Positions 1 to 11,650 of a stretch of 64,000 nucleotides of DNA are shown piece after piece. The position numbers and the translations under genes are program-made. The notes below the pieces were generated by a model. It was not told the origin of the DNA, did not search any database, and saw only the letters and a list, made by a program, of their open reading frames with translations. Each line of letters opens with the position of its first letter. Position 1 is the stretch's first letter. Location: contig NW_024881790.1 of NCBI RefSeq assembly GCF_019059575.1, positions 62,001 to 126,000 of the forward strand, written 5' to 3'. This stretch comes from Amphibalanus amphitrite. Taxonomy: Eukaryota > Arthropoda > Thecostraca > Balanomorpha > Balanidae.

Positions 1-499
1 AGCTATTTGATGACGTCAAAAAATACGATACCCGTTTTAATGGTCAAAATCGAGACAATTACTCACAAAAGTGTTTACCCTGAAGCATTACAAATAAATA
101 CTTTTAAATATTTAAATGACATTGTTTTTTCAAACAAATCAATATTATTTGCTTACTTAAACGTCATATACAATGCTGAGATCACTACGGGGCTGTCTTA
201 GAGTGTAGCTGCACTGGCAACCTTTAGGCTAGACTCCAGGGGTCATTATACCAGAACAACATGATTCTACCAGCCAGTAGTTCATTTTTCTACTAGATTG
301 GTGCTACACTCAGCATTTAGGTGCCAGATTCAGAAAAAAGAGGAAGGCGTACCGATGAATAGGTGCCAGAAACAGCTAATTAAGGTCATTTTCCATGATT
401 GGTGCTGGCATCCACCAAATAGGTGCTGAGGACCAATTTTGGGGCGAGTCAGCTTTTAGGTGCCAGAAATAGCTTTTCTGGGACGCAATTAAATGGCGT
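1..499. other. Unassigned AT-rich flank with GTGCT/GTGCC-rich tract
   Basis: No gene is visible. From about 290 to 480 the motif pair GGTGCT/GGTGCC recurs every 20-60 bases. The same motif style fills the subterminal parts of the CACTA-like element at 18940-51076, so this may be the eroded end of a related element. That link is inference from motif style only; I see no terminal repeat here. Confidence 0.3.
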
Positions 500-1120
500 C
501 CATTGTATTTTGTCTTGTTGAGACGCATCGACTGATATGCAACATGACCTTTCCCGGTCAGGTCATGACCTTAACCTGAGGTCAAATTTTCAAGTTGACC
601 TTTCAAGGTCAAATTATAGTTCATTCGACGCGTATCGGTGAGGGGAACACGATTCTGGCAATAGAAATGTCGTGGCTTTTTGTAGTCGAAAGTTATTGTC
701 GAAAAACACTTTTCGTAAAAACAGCTATTTTTGGAGTTTTTTCCCTCTGGAGGCTAAACCGTTGACCTGAGGTCAATATTGATAATGACCTTTTCAAAGG
801 AAGAGTTCAAAAGCTATCGTTTGCTGTTCCGTGCGTTTTTCTAGCTACCATAGTTCCTGAGATAGCGGCATGTTTTCTGAAAAATATAATGACAATTGGC
901 AAATTTTGACCTTTGATGACCTCTGGTGACCCCAACATTGCTCTAAGGTGAAAAATGACGGAAATACTTTCAAACGTACGCATTGAGAGCTATCGACTGC
1001 TTTTTACCGCGTCTTTCTAGCCCTCTTAGTTTTTGAGTTAGAGGTGGGTGGTAACATATGCCCCCCCCCCCCCCCCACTAGGGCGAAGTTGGCCGAGACC
1101 GCCACTGGGGCGCGGGTTAA
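500..1120 (+). mobile_element. Family F TTAA element, right half (copy F1)
   Basis: The segment from about 526 to the TTAA at 1117-1120 matches 10632-11239 closely, including the ends ACTAGGGCGAAGTTGG and GGGGCGCGGGTTAA. It contains repeated GGTCA/TGACC half-sites and a long C-run (1062-1077) just inside the terminus. The left half of the element is missing or too diverged to place. It encodes nothing. By terminal sequence (TTAACCCGCG read inward) and TTAA target it belongs with the piggyBac-type non-autonomous elements of this window. Confidence 0.7.
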
Positions 1121-1344
1121 TCAGCTGGCAACCACCATCCATCGTCCTCGATGTAGTCGAACTTGGCGCACTCGGATAGTGTTCGAAATTTGTGACGCTT
1201 ACTAGTTGCTATGGCGACCGGGCAGTACCTACGCTTTTCATTCGTCAACAAGTGCTCGCGGTCACACTTTTGAACACAGTCTTTATGCGTCAGCTTGTGT
1301 GACGCGTCATATCTGAAACATATTTCGTGAGGCTCCAAAACCAT
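1117..1344 (-). CDS. Short cysteine-rich ORF, Kazal-like spacing, possible gene fragment
   Basis: This 75-codon open frame has six cysteines, in a pattern CVQKCD then about a dozen residues, YCPVA, and FRTLSEC. The CPV...F.S.C part recalls Kazal-type inhibitor domains (PVC...TY.N.C), but the middle cysteines do not line up cleanly and no signal peptide is visible. An in-frame stop lies directly upstream of the first ATG, so an intact gene would need an upstream exon. The stop codon TAA is supplied by the TTAA end of element F1, meaning the frame now ends at a transposon boundary. It could be a remnant of a real exon or chance; the sequence does not decide. Confidence 0.22.
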   Translation of the reverse strand: MVLEPHEICFRYDASHKLTHKDCVQKCDREHLLTNEKRRYCPVAIATSKRHKFRTLSECAKFDYIEDDGWWLPAD

Positions 1345-1520
1345 TCAATTCATCTCCTTCAAAAGAAGTGTTTTGTATTATTTTCGATACCTTTTTTGAG
1401 CTTAATTGCTAGTCCATTCATCGTATCTTGCGTGAGGATAGTCATCACTCGGGAACCAGTCGTTGAAAGCAAGAAACAACGACGAGGAGAAGGTCTTGTA
1501 AAAAGTCGCAGCGATTAGCA
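1345..1520. other. Unassigned spacer between elements F1 and A1
   Basis: Unique-looking sequence with no recognisable feature. It may be the host locus, or an older element, into which F1 and A1 inserted. Confidence 0.3.
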
Positions 1521-2719
1521 TTAACCCGCGCCCTGCTGGGGGGGGTGTTTGAACACCCCCCCCCCCCTTGTGGTTTTTCGCGAATATCTCAAAAACGGCG
1601 GCGCGGAGCGCCGCCGTTTTTGGTACACCTTATCATACATCAATTCTACACATGTTGTGAAAATTTCAGACCAAGGTCATTCAAGGTCAGGTCACCAGGT
1701 CACTTGAAGTGACCTCACCTCATAAAAACTTTCAATGTCTGTCATAGCTACACCGAGTGACCGATCGCTTTGAAACTTTCAGCGATTGCTAAGAGCAATA
1801 GCATGTACAAAATGTATATCTCAGAATTTTGATATCGATGACCTAAGGTCAGGTCAATTTTGCGACCTCCCCATTATAAGTCAATGGGAGAAAATTGAAA
1901 TGCGCCTCTTTTAGATGAAAGACATTATAAACACTCCCAAACACCGAATTACAAGTGGTTTAGACACACTGAACTTGAAAATGGTGTCCGTGACCCTTGT
2001 TTATGCCTTGAGGTCATCTTAGGTCACCAATGGTATCTAACAGTTTTTCGCAAATAACTTTTGATAGAGGCATGCTAGAGCGCTGAAAACGCCTTAGATG
2101 TGTTCAGCTCGACGATACGGATCGACTGATATGCAACATGACCCTTTCCGGTCAGGTCATGACCTTGACCTGAGGTCAAATTTTCAAGTTGACCTTTCAA
2201 GGTCAAGTCATAGTTCATTCGATGCGTCTTGACGAGAGGAACACGATGCCGGTAAAAGTAAGCTCGTACAAGGCTTGGGTCAAAAGTTATTGCAGAAAAA
2301 CTGTTTTCGAAAAAATCGGCTATTTTTGCAGTTTTTGCCCCCTGCAGGCAAAACCGTTGACGTTAGGTCAAATCTGAGAGAATTACTCAGAAAGGGCGTT
2401 AATAGGGCTATCGAATGCGCTTTTCCGCGGCGCTGTAGCTCTATTGGTTCCCGAGTTATGCGTTGGCTTCTTGGAAATTTTCGACATTCGACCTGGAAAT
2501 CGGCGAAATTTTGCCTTCAATGACCTCTGGTGACCTGACCTTTGACCTGACCAAAAAATTGACCGAAGTGATTTCGTCATTATTTTTTACGCTCTTTCGA
2601 ACGCCGCCTTCCGCGTATCGCTACGTGGCCCAGGACCCGAGTTACAAGGGGGGGTGTTCAAACACCCCCCCCCCCAGCAGGGCGTGGAAATCCAGGACCC
2701 CCAGCAGGGCGCGGGTTAA
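1521..2719 (+). mobile_element. Family A TTAA element (copy A1)
   Basis: The element is bounded by TTAA at 1521-1524 and 2716-2719. The left end reads TTAACCCGCGCCCTGCTGG and the right end is its inverse, with the CCAGCAGGGCG motif doubled. Inside each end lies a G-run/C-run hairpin, with loop TGTTTGAACA on the left and TGTTCAAACA on the right. A second GC stem-loop of the form CGGCGGCGC-GGAG-GCGCCGCCG follows near 1592-1618. The body is rich in AGGTCA half-sites, including a perfect DR1 at 2536-2548. No transposase is present. TTAA target plus CCC start is the piggyBac signature, so this is a non-autonomous (MITE-like) member. A second, near-identical copy lies at 7194-8388. Confidence 0.85.
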
Positions 2720-3864
2720 ATGACGAAAATATTTCTACCCCCCCCCCCCACCGCCTCAGGCGATCACGTGCCGTCACCCACCTGCATAATGCATATGGCC
2801 TATTCTGCAGCAACGCGGCACCTTCCGAAGTCGGGGTAGGGCCTCCAGCGGCTGGTATGGAGACGGATCGGGGTCTATTAGGGGCGGTCGCGTGGTGTGC
2901 GGCACTCAGAGGCAGTTATGGACCTCTATAACGGATTGCTTTTTCGAGCCTCTTAGAATCCACCAAGGACCGGAGTCCCAAGACACGACACCTCATTGTC
3001 AGCTACATGCACCTGCTGTGGCTAGAACCTTATATATCTACATATGTGCTTATTTGCTTACCTGTTTATTTTGATTTTTTTATCAGCTGATAAGTAACAA
3101 AAGATTGGTAGGGCTCAACAAACATTGGTAGGGCCAAAATAACATTGGTAGGGCTCGGGCCCTACCAGGCCTGTACAAAACGACGCCCCTGATGTTCGGC
3201 CAGTGCTTGAACACCGTATAGAGAGAGAAAAAAAACAACAACAACAAAAGCGGCAAGTCAGACAGCCCAGTGCAGTTGCTGTGATAGTAGTAAAGTCTCT
3301 TAAAAGCGCGACCACGGCCGCCCGCTCATACTTCAAGCTTTCTTTATCCACGACGACTTGCGTCTTTGCGCCTGGCGCTCGCTCGGATCTACAGTGACGT
3401 TTGCTGAGCTGCTACCGACTTACCTTGCTCATGTTGACGGCACGAAGAGGCAGTGAGTGAGGGGTACCGATCCTGGGCTTTATAAGACCGTCGGTCGCGG
3501 CGACGACCGCCCCCTTTGAATGGCGCGTGCGCGGGTGCCGCCCCGGGCCCACCTGAAGCCAGTCGGGTCACGTATGCCACGTGGTGGGAGCGAGGTCGGC
3601 GGTGGTGGCGTGTGCCAGCCACTGATTACATGGCGGCACCGACAGAGGCGCCGCGCGCGCACTAGCCCGTCTGCAACAGCGCCCATTGGTTGCGTTGCTG
3701 GATCATGAGTGCGTACATGTGTGTGTGTGGGGGGGGGGGTGAGCGTGTGTTTGTGTGGGAACGGGCAGGAGAGTCGAGGACAAAACGTGATTTTATACTC
3801 GGGCACCATGCATACCTACTGCCCGATCGAAAGTCTACATTAGCCGTTTTCACGATAGAACGAT
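2720..3864. other. Unassigned region with simple-sequence tracts
   Basis: No convincing gene is present. There is a C-run at 2739-2749, and three spaced copies of ATTGGTAGGGC (3103-3160) leading into CTCGGGCCCTACCAGGCC. A GTGTGTG tract runs into a G-run at 3717-3740. Several long open frames are products of GC-rich sequence and show no recognisable domain. Confidence 0.4.
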
Positions 3865-4352
3865 AGGCGTTATCACAAGTGTATTCGCGGCCATTGGGGC
3901 GACGTAAGAAAAGAAGAAACCAACTGGCCCCAAGAACTTTAAATTATCAGTTAGCATGCACCTTTCCTTGATGTGTAGAGAATTTGCCATTATTTGTTAC
4001 AGAAAATTGCATTTAAAATCTTCCATTTATGCTTTCTTCATCGTTTGCACAATATGTTCTTTTACTAAGCTAGAAACACTAATTAGAAATAGTTCCCGCA
4101 TCATCAAGAACCATAGGGAAGGCTTGAAGTGAATAAAATAATTTAAACGGTTTTGTAATCTATGTGAAGGCACTTCTAAAATTGCCTGTAGAAATATTGA
4201 AGGCAAAAGTTCAACTTTTTCACAAGACGGATGTCTATAAACCTATTTAACTTGTGACAACTCAGCCGGTATTTCGTCGCCTACAGCCCAGCTTTCCCTA
4301 GTGACCGATAGAGGCGCTGCTATCGATGTCCGCCCGTGCCGCCTAACGATAG
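3865..4352 (+). repeat. Second copy of the CACTA-like element's left subterminal region
   Basis: The segment matches 18978-19468 over about 490 bases with small differences, starting at GATAGGCGTTATCACAAG and ending near GTGCCGCCTAACG. In the nested element at 18940 this region lies just inside the TIR; here the TIR itself is missing. It marks a partial or older relative of that element. Confidence 0.75.
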
Positions 4353-4435
4353 CGGGTACCTAATAGATGCCTGTTTGGTCCTTTGATACCTCAGGAATTT
4401 CAGTAGCTTCCTTTGATGCCTCAGGAATTTTAGCA

Positions 4436-6048
4436 CAGTAGAATCCGCTTAATAAATCCTCGGATAATAAATCCAGCCGCTTATTGTGGCCGCTTGAGCT
4501 GTTCACCGATTTTCTCTATAGATCCCATAGTTTATAAATCCGCTTTATAAATCCATGCACTCTGCTTAATAAAGCCACTTGGGAGTTTCGAAGTTGGCAG
4601 TGACGTCTCCCCACTCGAAATGTGCCATCCAACCCGCTCTGCAGCAGTTGGAGTTCTAAAAACAGAAGTTCAGGGCCATAGAGCGCAATCAACATGCACC
4701 TCAAAGAAATGTTCCCGGCAAAGCAGGCACGCTCGGCTGTTCCGCGTTGGCATAGCAGGCATGACTGGGAATGATCGTGGATGGATATGTTAGCTTAACC
4801 CGCGAGTTGCTGGGGGGGGGGGGCGTTAAACGCCCCCACTTTTTTCGCCGGGCCATAGCATAAAAACGGCGCGCCGCAGGCGCGCCACATTTTTGGTACC
4901 TGTAGGGAATTGATTGAAATTTATTGTGACAAAGTTTCAAAAAAATCGGTCGGAAAATTTTTGAGATGTCGAGGTTTTAGTGACGTCATGATTTCTGAGT
5001 TTTCGACCAAAAACGGCATATGTTCAAAAAATCATATAAATCACAGAACAGACATACAGACATGCCGTAAACGCCATTAGACTGCCAATACCATGAACAA
5101 TGAAATGGCTATCTTTGATTATTGATTATCGTTCCGCATTTTCCAAAATCTTGCACTGAATCTTGGCAATTTCTCGTGACTACTTCACGACCATGATACA
5201 TGCATTACTTAAATTGAACTTTTTTAGCCAAACACGTACTCATATGATAAAATGAATGTCACCATCGTGTTCTACGCCCCAAATTACCCATAAAACATGT
5301 GTCACAGGCTGCAAATATCAGTTTTTATTTTCGGGGATATGTGCCTGCCCGGTTGACCTGACCTTGACCCTGACCTATGCTTGACTGACCCCTGCATGGA
5401 GCTGACACTCTTGTAGGCCTTATATGATGGATTGTGCACCATTTTGACAGAGTTTATGACGAGAGGCGCCCATTGCGAAGTCCTGAAATCCATGCTACTG
5501 AAAGCCCGATTTCAGGTGTTTGACCTGACCTTGACCTGACCTGTGACCTCAAAATTCAACTTTAAAGTACGCATCTGAAGCGTCTCGTCGCGTTCTTTCG
5601 TTTGCCGCCTCGTGCGTTTCGCTGCGCCTATTGGTTCTCGAGTTATCGGCTGGGGGCGTTTAACGCCCCCCCCCCCCCCCAGCAAACGGTGGGTGGCGAA
5701 ATACCCCAGCAACTGCCGGGTTAATTGGTGTGACAGCTGTGCAGTGTGCGCTGGTCACTTTCCGGGGCATTTCTGCGGTCTTTATAAATTAGGTTCCATT
5801 ACGGAAGTTAAATTATAGGGGGTCTGGACCCCGCGACCCACCGATTGCGGAGCCCCTCGTCACTTTCATTGGAATAAGTAAGGCATTGGGGAATGCTAGC
5901 CTATACGCTTGTATTGCAAGGGAACGGAACGTGCAGCTGCAATGCATGTTTTTTTAAAGAAAATAAATGACTACGGTTAATGAAGCCACCGCTTAACAAA
6001 TCCAAAACACCTTGCCACCAAGATGGATTAATTAAGCGGATTCCACTG
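4436..6048. mobile_element. Pogo-type non-autonomous element (CAGT[A/G]GAATCCGC ends), split by family B
   Basis: The left terminus CAGTAGAATCCGCTTAATAA and the inverted right terminus CAGTGGAATCCGCTTAATTA match over about 24 bases with two differences. The right end is followed by TA (6049-6050); the left flank is CA, one change from the expected TA duplication. Such CAGT-start, AT-rich termini with a TA target are typical of pogo/Tigger MITEs. Roughly 680 bases remain once the family B insertion (4795-5724) is removed. No transposase is encoded. Copies of the motif GCTTAATAAATCC also occur inside the left arm. Confidence 0.7.
4795..5724 (+). mobile_element. Family B TTAA element (copy B1), intact
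   Basis: TTAA bounds the element at 4795-4798 and 5721-5724. The ends read TTAACCCGCGAGTTGCTGG (left) and, inverted, TTAACCCGGCAGTTGCTGG (right). Each end carries a G-run/C-run hairpin, with loop CGTTAAACG on the left and CGTTTAACG on the right. A second stem (GGCGCGCCGCAGGCGCGCC) lies at about 4866-4886. AGGTCA half-sites are frequent between 5350 and 5560. It is non-coding. This copy is the key empty-site reference for the nest at 17500-51508: its TTAA at 5209-5212 is the point where family C inserted in the other copy. Confidence 0.85.
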
Positions 6049-6340
6049 TAGTTCTTTGTAGTAGGTTTTCTACCTTTCGAATAAGTGACCCGTTACTTTG
6101 CTGTTTTTCTACTAAATATTACATTGATTTATTTTATCTAAGGGTTTACCACTCACGTGAACCTAAAGCGTAAACATGTTTATCCTTCGCCCCAGTGCAC
6201 AGTGGGGATTTTTCCGATCTAGCACGTATTTATTCGTAGAGGGCAAACCATAGGTAGAATTGTAGCCAGATTGTGCACAGATGTTGGCTGGTGTGTCCTG
6301 GTGAGAATTTTACCTGTAAATGTGCATAATCAACATAGTA
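6049..6340. other. Unassigned spacer with a palindromic CCCC..GGGG motif
   Basis: No gene. Bases 6190-6224 contain the palindrome CCCCAGTGCACAGTGGGG followed by ATTTTTCCGATCTAGC. The reverse complement of this segment reappears with two changes at 10024-10057, directly beside element F2. It looks like the end of another short repeat family. Confidence 0.45.
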
Positions 6341-7197
6341 TAGGGGGTTCAATTGGACCCCCCGCTCAGCCGTTTGGCCCCTGATCAAGCTAGAGCTTCG
6401 CGGAAAAGTCAAGCGTGCTGCCTATGACGAAATGAGGCCGAATATATCCAATTTCAAAGTCCAAGGTCATAAGCTGATTTTCCAAGTCACTTTAATGACC
6501 CAACTAAAGTTGGGAAATCGAGACCTCTTGAAACTTCGCAAAGTTAGGGTGTTACGGGGTATTTTGGGGTGCTGATCACGAATTTCATGTTAGTTTTGAT
6601 CACAGACGATGTCTTTATGCATTTAGGCGAGGTCGGGTCAGGTCAGGTTTGATCAATTAGTAGGCGTCCTGCCGGCCATCCATAGAAGTGTCACCTACTA
6701 CTGATAGCTTCGTAACATGGAACGAAGGTACCAGAACTACTTCGTAAATATTCAAATGGCTGCTAAAATCGAAATCAGCACCAAAAACTACCCTAGAAAC
6801 AAGTAAAACTCGAAAAAGTGAACCAAGGCCATCAAAAGGTCAATGACCTTGACTTGACCTTCACGTGACCTGGACACCCACCATTATGCATGGCACCAAC
6901 ATCATTTCACATATTTGAACGTTTAAAACCACAAAAAGACTGGAAACCACGGATAATGTGAGCTGGCATACGCCGAATCGCGATTCCGGCCAAACATGGT
7001 CTCGAGAAATATCCCACAGGTCAAAGGTCAGTTGGGTCAGCGTCATGAAATTTTTAGGTTAGATGTAAAATTGACGATCTCGAGGGTACCGAAAGTTTCG
7101 GCGCGATCGGCCGCTTTTTGCGCGAGTAATTTGCGGAAAACCATGGGGTTTTATCCGACCCCTTCCCCCTCCCCCTCCCCACAAGTGCGATGGTTAA
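6341..7197 (-). mobile_element. Family C TTAA element (copy C1), left end eroded
   Basis: From GGGGGTTCAATTGGACCCCCC (6341-6362), a family C terminal hairpin, to the TTAA at 7194-7197 the sequence follows intact family C copies such as 11651-12534. The outermost TTAA and about 30 bases at the left are not recognisable, and the right terminal hairpin has decayed to a C/T-rich tract. A perfect DR1 motif lies at 7018-7030. The right TTAA is shared with element A2, which begins there. Confidence 0.75.
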
Positions 7198-8388
7198 CCC
7201 GCGCCCTGCTGGGGGGGGGGGTGTTTGAACACCCCCCTTGTGGTTTTTCGCGAATATCTCAAAAACGGCGGCGCGGAGCGCCGCCGTTTTTTGGTCACCT
7301 TATCATACATCAATTCTACACATGTTGTGAAAATTTCAGACCAAGGTCATTCAAGGTCAGGTCACCAGGTCACTTGAAGTGACCTCACCTCATAAAAAGT
7401 TTCAATGTCTGTCATAGCTACACCGAGTGACCGATCGCTTTGAAACTTTCAGCGATTGCTAAGAGCAATAGCATGTACAAAATGTATATCTCAGAATTTT
7501 GATATCGATGACCTAAGGTCAGGTCAATTTTGCGACCTCCCCATTATAAGTCAATGGGAGAAAATTGAAATGCGCCTCTTTTGGACGAAAGACATTATAA
7601 ACACTCCCAAACACTGAATTACAAGTGGTTTAGACACACTGAACATGGAAATGGTGTCCGTGACCCCTGTTTATGCCCTGAGGTCATCTAAGGTCACGAA
7701 TGGTATCTAACAGTTTTTCGCAAATAACTGTTGATAGAGGCATGCTAGAGCGATGAAAACGCCTTAGATGTGTTCAGCTCGACGATACGGATCGACTGAT
7801 ATGCAACATGACCCTTTCCGGTCAGGTCATGACCTTGACCTGAGGTCAAATTTTCAAGGTGACCTTTCAAGGTCAAGTTATAGTTCATTCGATGCGTCTT
7901 GACGAGAGGAACACGATGCTGGTAAAAGTAAGCTCGTACAAGGCTTGGGTCAAAAGTTATTGCAGAAAAACTGTTTCCGAAAAAATCGGCTATTTTTGCA
8001 GTTTTTGCCCCCTGCAGGCAAAACCGTTGACGTTAGGTCAAATCTGAGAGAATTACTCAGAAAGGGCGTTAATAGGGCTATCGAATGCGCTTTTCCGCGG
8101 CGCTGTAGCTCTATTGGTTCCCGAGTTATGCGCTGGCTTCTTGGAAATTGTCGACATTCGACCTGGAAATCGGCGAAATTTTGCCTTCAATGACCTCTGG
8201 TGACCTGACCTTTGACCTGACCAAAAAATTGACCGAAGTGATTTCCTCATTATTTTTGACGCTCTTTCGAACGCCGCCTTCCGCGTATCGCTACGTGGCC
8301 CAGGAGCCGAGTTAGAAGGGGGGGTGTTCAAACACCCCCCCCCCAGCAGGGCGTGGAAATCCAGGACCCCCAGCCGGGCGCGGGTTAA
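7194..8388 (+). mobile_element. Family A TTAA element (copy A2)
   Basis: TTAA at 7194-7197 and 8385-8388. It is near-identical to A1 along its whole length, with scattered single-base changes and different lengths of the terminal G and C runs. The hairpin loops TGTTTGAACA and TGTTCAAACA are conserved, as is the perfect DR1 at 8206-8218. It abuts C1 and shares its TTAA, as expected if A2 used the terminal TTAA of C1 as its target. Non-coding. Confidence 0.85.
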
Positions 8389-9076
8389 TAAGGTTACGGT
8401 ATGTATAACTTACGCTTGTCATCCTATTCCTAATGAATGTGTCTCAGAAAATATGCATCAAATAAATCACGAAGTAAAATTATTCGCCTATGTCCGGAAC
8501 ATACCTATATCGTGCTGTTTGCCCTAGCGCTCCTCGAGTGGGGTGTTAAGATACTCTAATGTGAATATTCCGTGTTCAGGCAAGTTTCGGCAGCCAAACT
8601 AGGCGTTGTCTTGTGCAGGAAAAAGTGGCGAATTCGATAGGATATAATTCGATAGGATATATTTCGGAGTGGAAAAGTGTGGAGAACATTGTTGATTTCC
8701 TACATTTATTCAGAATACCATTCCTTCAATATGGTGTCTCTAAGGGTTTTTTTTGAAAAGGGCATTTTTGTGACCTTAGTAAGGTTGCGGCATACTTTCT
8801 GTTTGCCATTCCATTCCTAATAAAGGTGCCTTTCAGACGATATGCAACTTTAAGACCTCGCAAGATTAAAACTAACAGGACAGGACAATGAAATTGAGCT
8901 ATACGTTCGGGCCTTGCTGAGCCCATTGAGAAATCACGCATGAGTGTGAACTTTGGGCGCATTTTTCCTAGTTTTGCTGTGGACATACAGATAAAACAAT
9001 GCCATATATGAAAACTTCAGACACTTAGCCCTACTGACACAAAAAATAAACAAAAATCCAAAAAAGACTTTTTGAA
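8389..9076. repeat. Spacer with a diverged direct duplication about 390 bases apart
   Basis: No gene. The stretch 8391-8460 (AAGGTTACGGTATG...CATCCTATTCCTAATGAATG) is echoed at about 8779-8850 (AAGGTTGCGGCATAC...CATTCCATTCCTAATAAAGG), with clear but imperfect similarity. GATAGGATATA is also repeated in tandem at 8635-8660. Confidence 0.45.
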
Positions 9077-10018
9077 TTAACCCTAGAACGCCTGGGGGGG
9101 GGTTGTATCAACCCCCCCCCCCTGAGGTTTTTTCGAAGTGCACGCTAAACGGCTTGTCGTAGCGGGCTGAAATTTTCAATACCCTCTGGGGCAACCTTTG
9201 CGCATCTTTTGCCGAAAAAAATTGATCGGGTCATGTCAGGTCACGGAGTTATGACGTCATAAGAGGTACAGCCTCCGGCCGACAGTTACCAAACGTGTGC
9301 GCCGAATCCCTAGGTTTTCTGCCGGTGATACCCACATTGTTTGATGGATCATGATGAAACTTCCCATGCATGTTGGGGCAAGCATTGGCTATCGTGTGGT
9401 GCAAGAAAATTGACCGGGTCAGGTCAGGTCACGGAGTTATGACGTCATAAGAGGAACAGCGTCCGGTACTATTTTTGAAAAGCGCCCGAACCACTATTTT
9501 GCTAATTCTTGTCACCTCAATGGGAATATGCAGCAATATTAGCTTCTATAAGGAGCAAATGGACCTTCCAAATCCAAAAATACAATCAGATTTCAAAAAT
9601 TTAAATTTTGATTTTTCGACTTTCTGCCGCCGACTGTGACCTTGCCGACTTCCGGCGCTCCCAACGCGCCATTTTTAGAGCTAGGGAAACGAAATACATA
9701 CCAAACGATAGAGAATTGATCAAGGAACACGATAGTGAAGGTTTCAAGTCGATATCTCCCACCGTTTTGCCGCAATCGCCACGGAAAGTTGAAAAAAGTC
9801 TATTTTTCCGAAAATTTGACCTTTGACCGGTCAAAAGTAGGTCAAATGTTGACCTAGGACCAAAAAATATACCACCAATCGCGAGATCTCGTTGAGAGCA
9901 ATCCGTTGTTTTTTCCGCTAAGCTCTACGACCTTCCGTTTCGAAACGCCAGGGGGGGTCGTAACAACCCCCCCTGGTCGTTCGTGTTATGAGAAATGGCC
10001 TGGTCGTGCGAGGGTTAA
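9077..10018 (+). mobile_element. Family E TTAA element, intact ends
   Basis: TTAA at 9077-9080 and 10015-10018. The left end TTAACCCTAGAACGCC closely resembles the classical piggyBac start CCCTAGAAA; the right end, inverted, reads TTAACCCTCGCACGACC. Terminal hairpins are G-run/TTGTATCAA/C-run on the left and G-run/TCGTAACAA/C-run on the right. A TGACCGGGTCA/GGTCAGGTCAC block with GGAGTTATGACGTCATAAGAGG is repeated at about 9228-9270 and 9411-9455. No open frame of note. Only one copy is in the window. Confidence 0.8.
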
Positions 10019-11239
10019 GAGGCGCTAGATCGGAAAAATCCCCACTGTGCAGTGGGGGGGGGCATATGTTACCACCCTGCCGCGTTTTTTGAGTTTCAAT
10101 AAAAAAACGCGGCGCGTAGCGCCGCGTCGCTTGGAGTGGCTTTTTGTACATCAATTTCGGACAATGTGTGAAATTTTTGACCCCAGGTCATGTCAGGTCA
10201 GGTCACCAGGTCAAGTTAACTGACCAAGCCTAAAAAAGTTTGCAATCATGTCCAGCATCCTGCATTGTTTGTCAGAGAGGTTTCAAACTTAGTGGATTGC
10301 ATGATGTTATGGGCGCCTATAACTTGTATATCTCGGATTTTTTATATCCGTGACCTAACGTCAGGTCAGTGGCGTGACGTGACCTTTCCATTATAAGTCA
10401 AAGGAGAAAAACGAAAATGCCTCTAGATCCGTGTGTACGCATAGAAACAGTCCAAATATTTCAGAATCACAATGATTTGGACCAACCATGACGACTAAGG
10501 TGTCGTTTTTGCTGATAGCCTCTAGAAAGGTCATCCGAGGTCATTTGAGGCTACAAACAGATTTTTGCCAATTACTCTCGATTGGAAAGACATAGAACGC
10601 TGGGGATGACCTCATTGTGTTCGTCTTACCGAGACGCATCGACTGATATGCAACATGACCTTTATCGGTCAGGTCATGGCCTTGACCTGAGGTCAAATTT
10701 CAAGTTGATATTTCAAGGTCAAATTATAGTTCATTCGACGCGTCTCGGCAAGAGGAACACGAATCTGGCAATAGAAATGTCGTGGCTCTTTTAAGTCAAA
10801 AGGTATTGTCGAAAAACACTTTTCGTAAAAACAGCTATTTTTGGAGTTTTCGCCCTCTGGAGGCTAAACCGTTGACCTGAGGTCAATTTTAATAAGGACC
10901 TTATCAAAAGAAGAGTTCAAAAGCTATCGATTACTTTGCCATGCGTTTTTCTAGCTATCATAGTTCCTGAGATAAACGCATGTTTTCTGAAAAATATAAT
11001 GACACTTGGCATATTTTGACCTTTGATGACCTCCAGTGACCCCAATATTGCTCTAAGATGAAAAATGACAAAAAAATACTTTCAAACGTACGCATTGAGA
11101 GCTATTGACTGCTTTTTACCGCGTCTTTCTAGCCCTCTTAGTTTTTGAGTTAGAGGTGGGTGGACTGGTAACATATGCTCCCCCCCCACCCCACCACTAG
11201 GGCGAAGTTGGCCGAGACCGCCACTGGGGCGCGGGTTAT
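10019..11239 (+). mobile_element. Family F element (copy F2), near full length
   Basis: The left part starts with a G-run followed by CATATGTTACCACC (10055-10077). The right end is the inverse, GGTAACATATG then a C-run (11167-11187), and finishes GGGGCGCGGGTTAT; the expected TTAA carries one change. A GC stem-loop (CGCGGCGCGTAGCGCCGCG) sits at 10107-10126. The right half matches F1. The first 40 bases (AGATCGGAAAAATCCCC) belong to another short repeat, so the original left terminus has been replaced. Non-coding, with many GGTCA half-sites. Confidence 0.75.
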
Positions 11240-11455
11240 GAAATTATCATATCTATATAATGCTAGTACAATGATGAGGAAATATACTGATCTACCAGCT
11301 GCGGGTGACCTAGCTCTCCCAATTCCACACCGGCTCGGCTTTGGAGCCGCAGCAGACGGCGTGAATCGTGCGTGTTGAGGGCGTCGTGTCGGAGCTAATT
11401 AAGTGATTTTTCTGCGGAACATGGTTTCTCAGCTGGCTCAGAAGATACCTATGGT
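11240..11455. other. Unassigned spacer
   Basis: No feature recognised; about 215 bases before the outer edge of the giant palindrome. Confidence 0.3.
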
Positions 11456-11650
11456 ATAAATGAGAATGGCAAGAATCGTTAGAGACAGGTTAAGTATTTG
11501 AAATTGTATCCTTTGTCATGAAAATCGTTGTTTTCATACCCACGTGGGCGACCTAGCGTCCATCGCGAAATTGGTAATTTTACGATCGCTGTCACCTATT
11601 ACATATATTTCATGAGTATATTTTTGATAAATATTCATCTGCCGATTAAA

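Noticed and set aside
3389..3853. Arginine/proline-rich open frames on both strands
   Set aside because: They arise from GC-rich sequence and a GT/G-run tract; no start context, domain or homology is visible.
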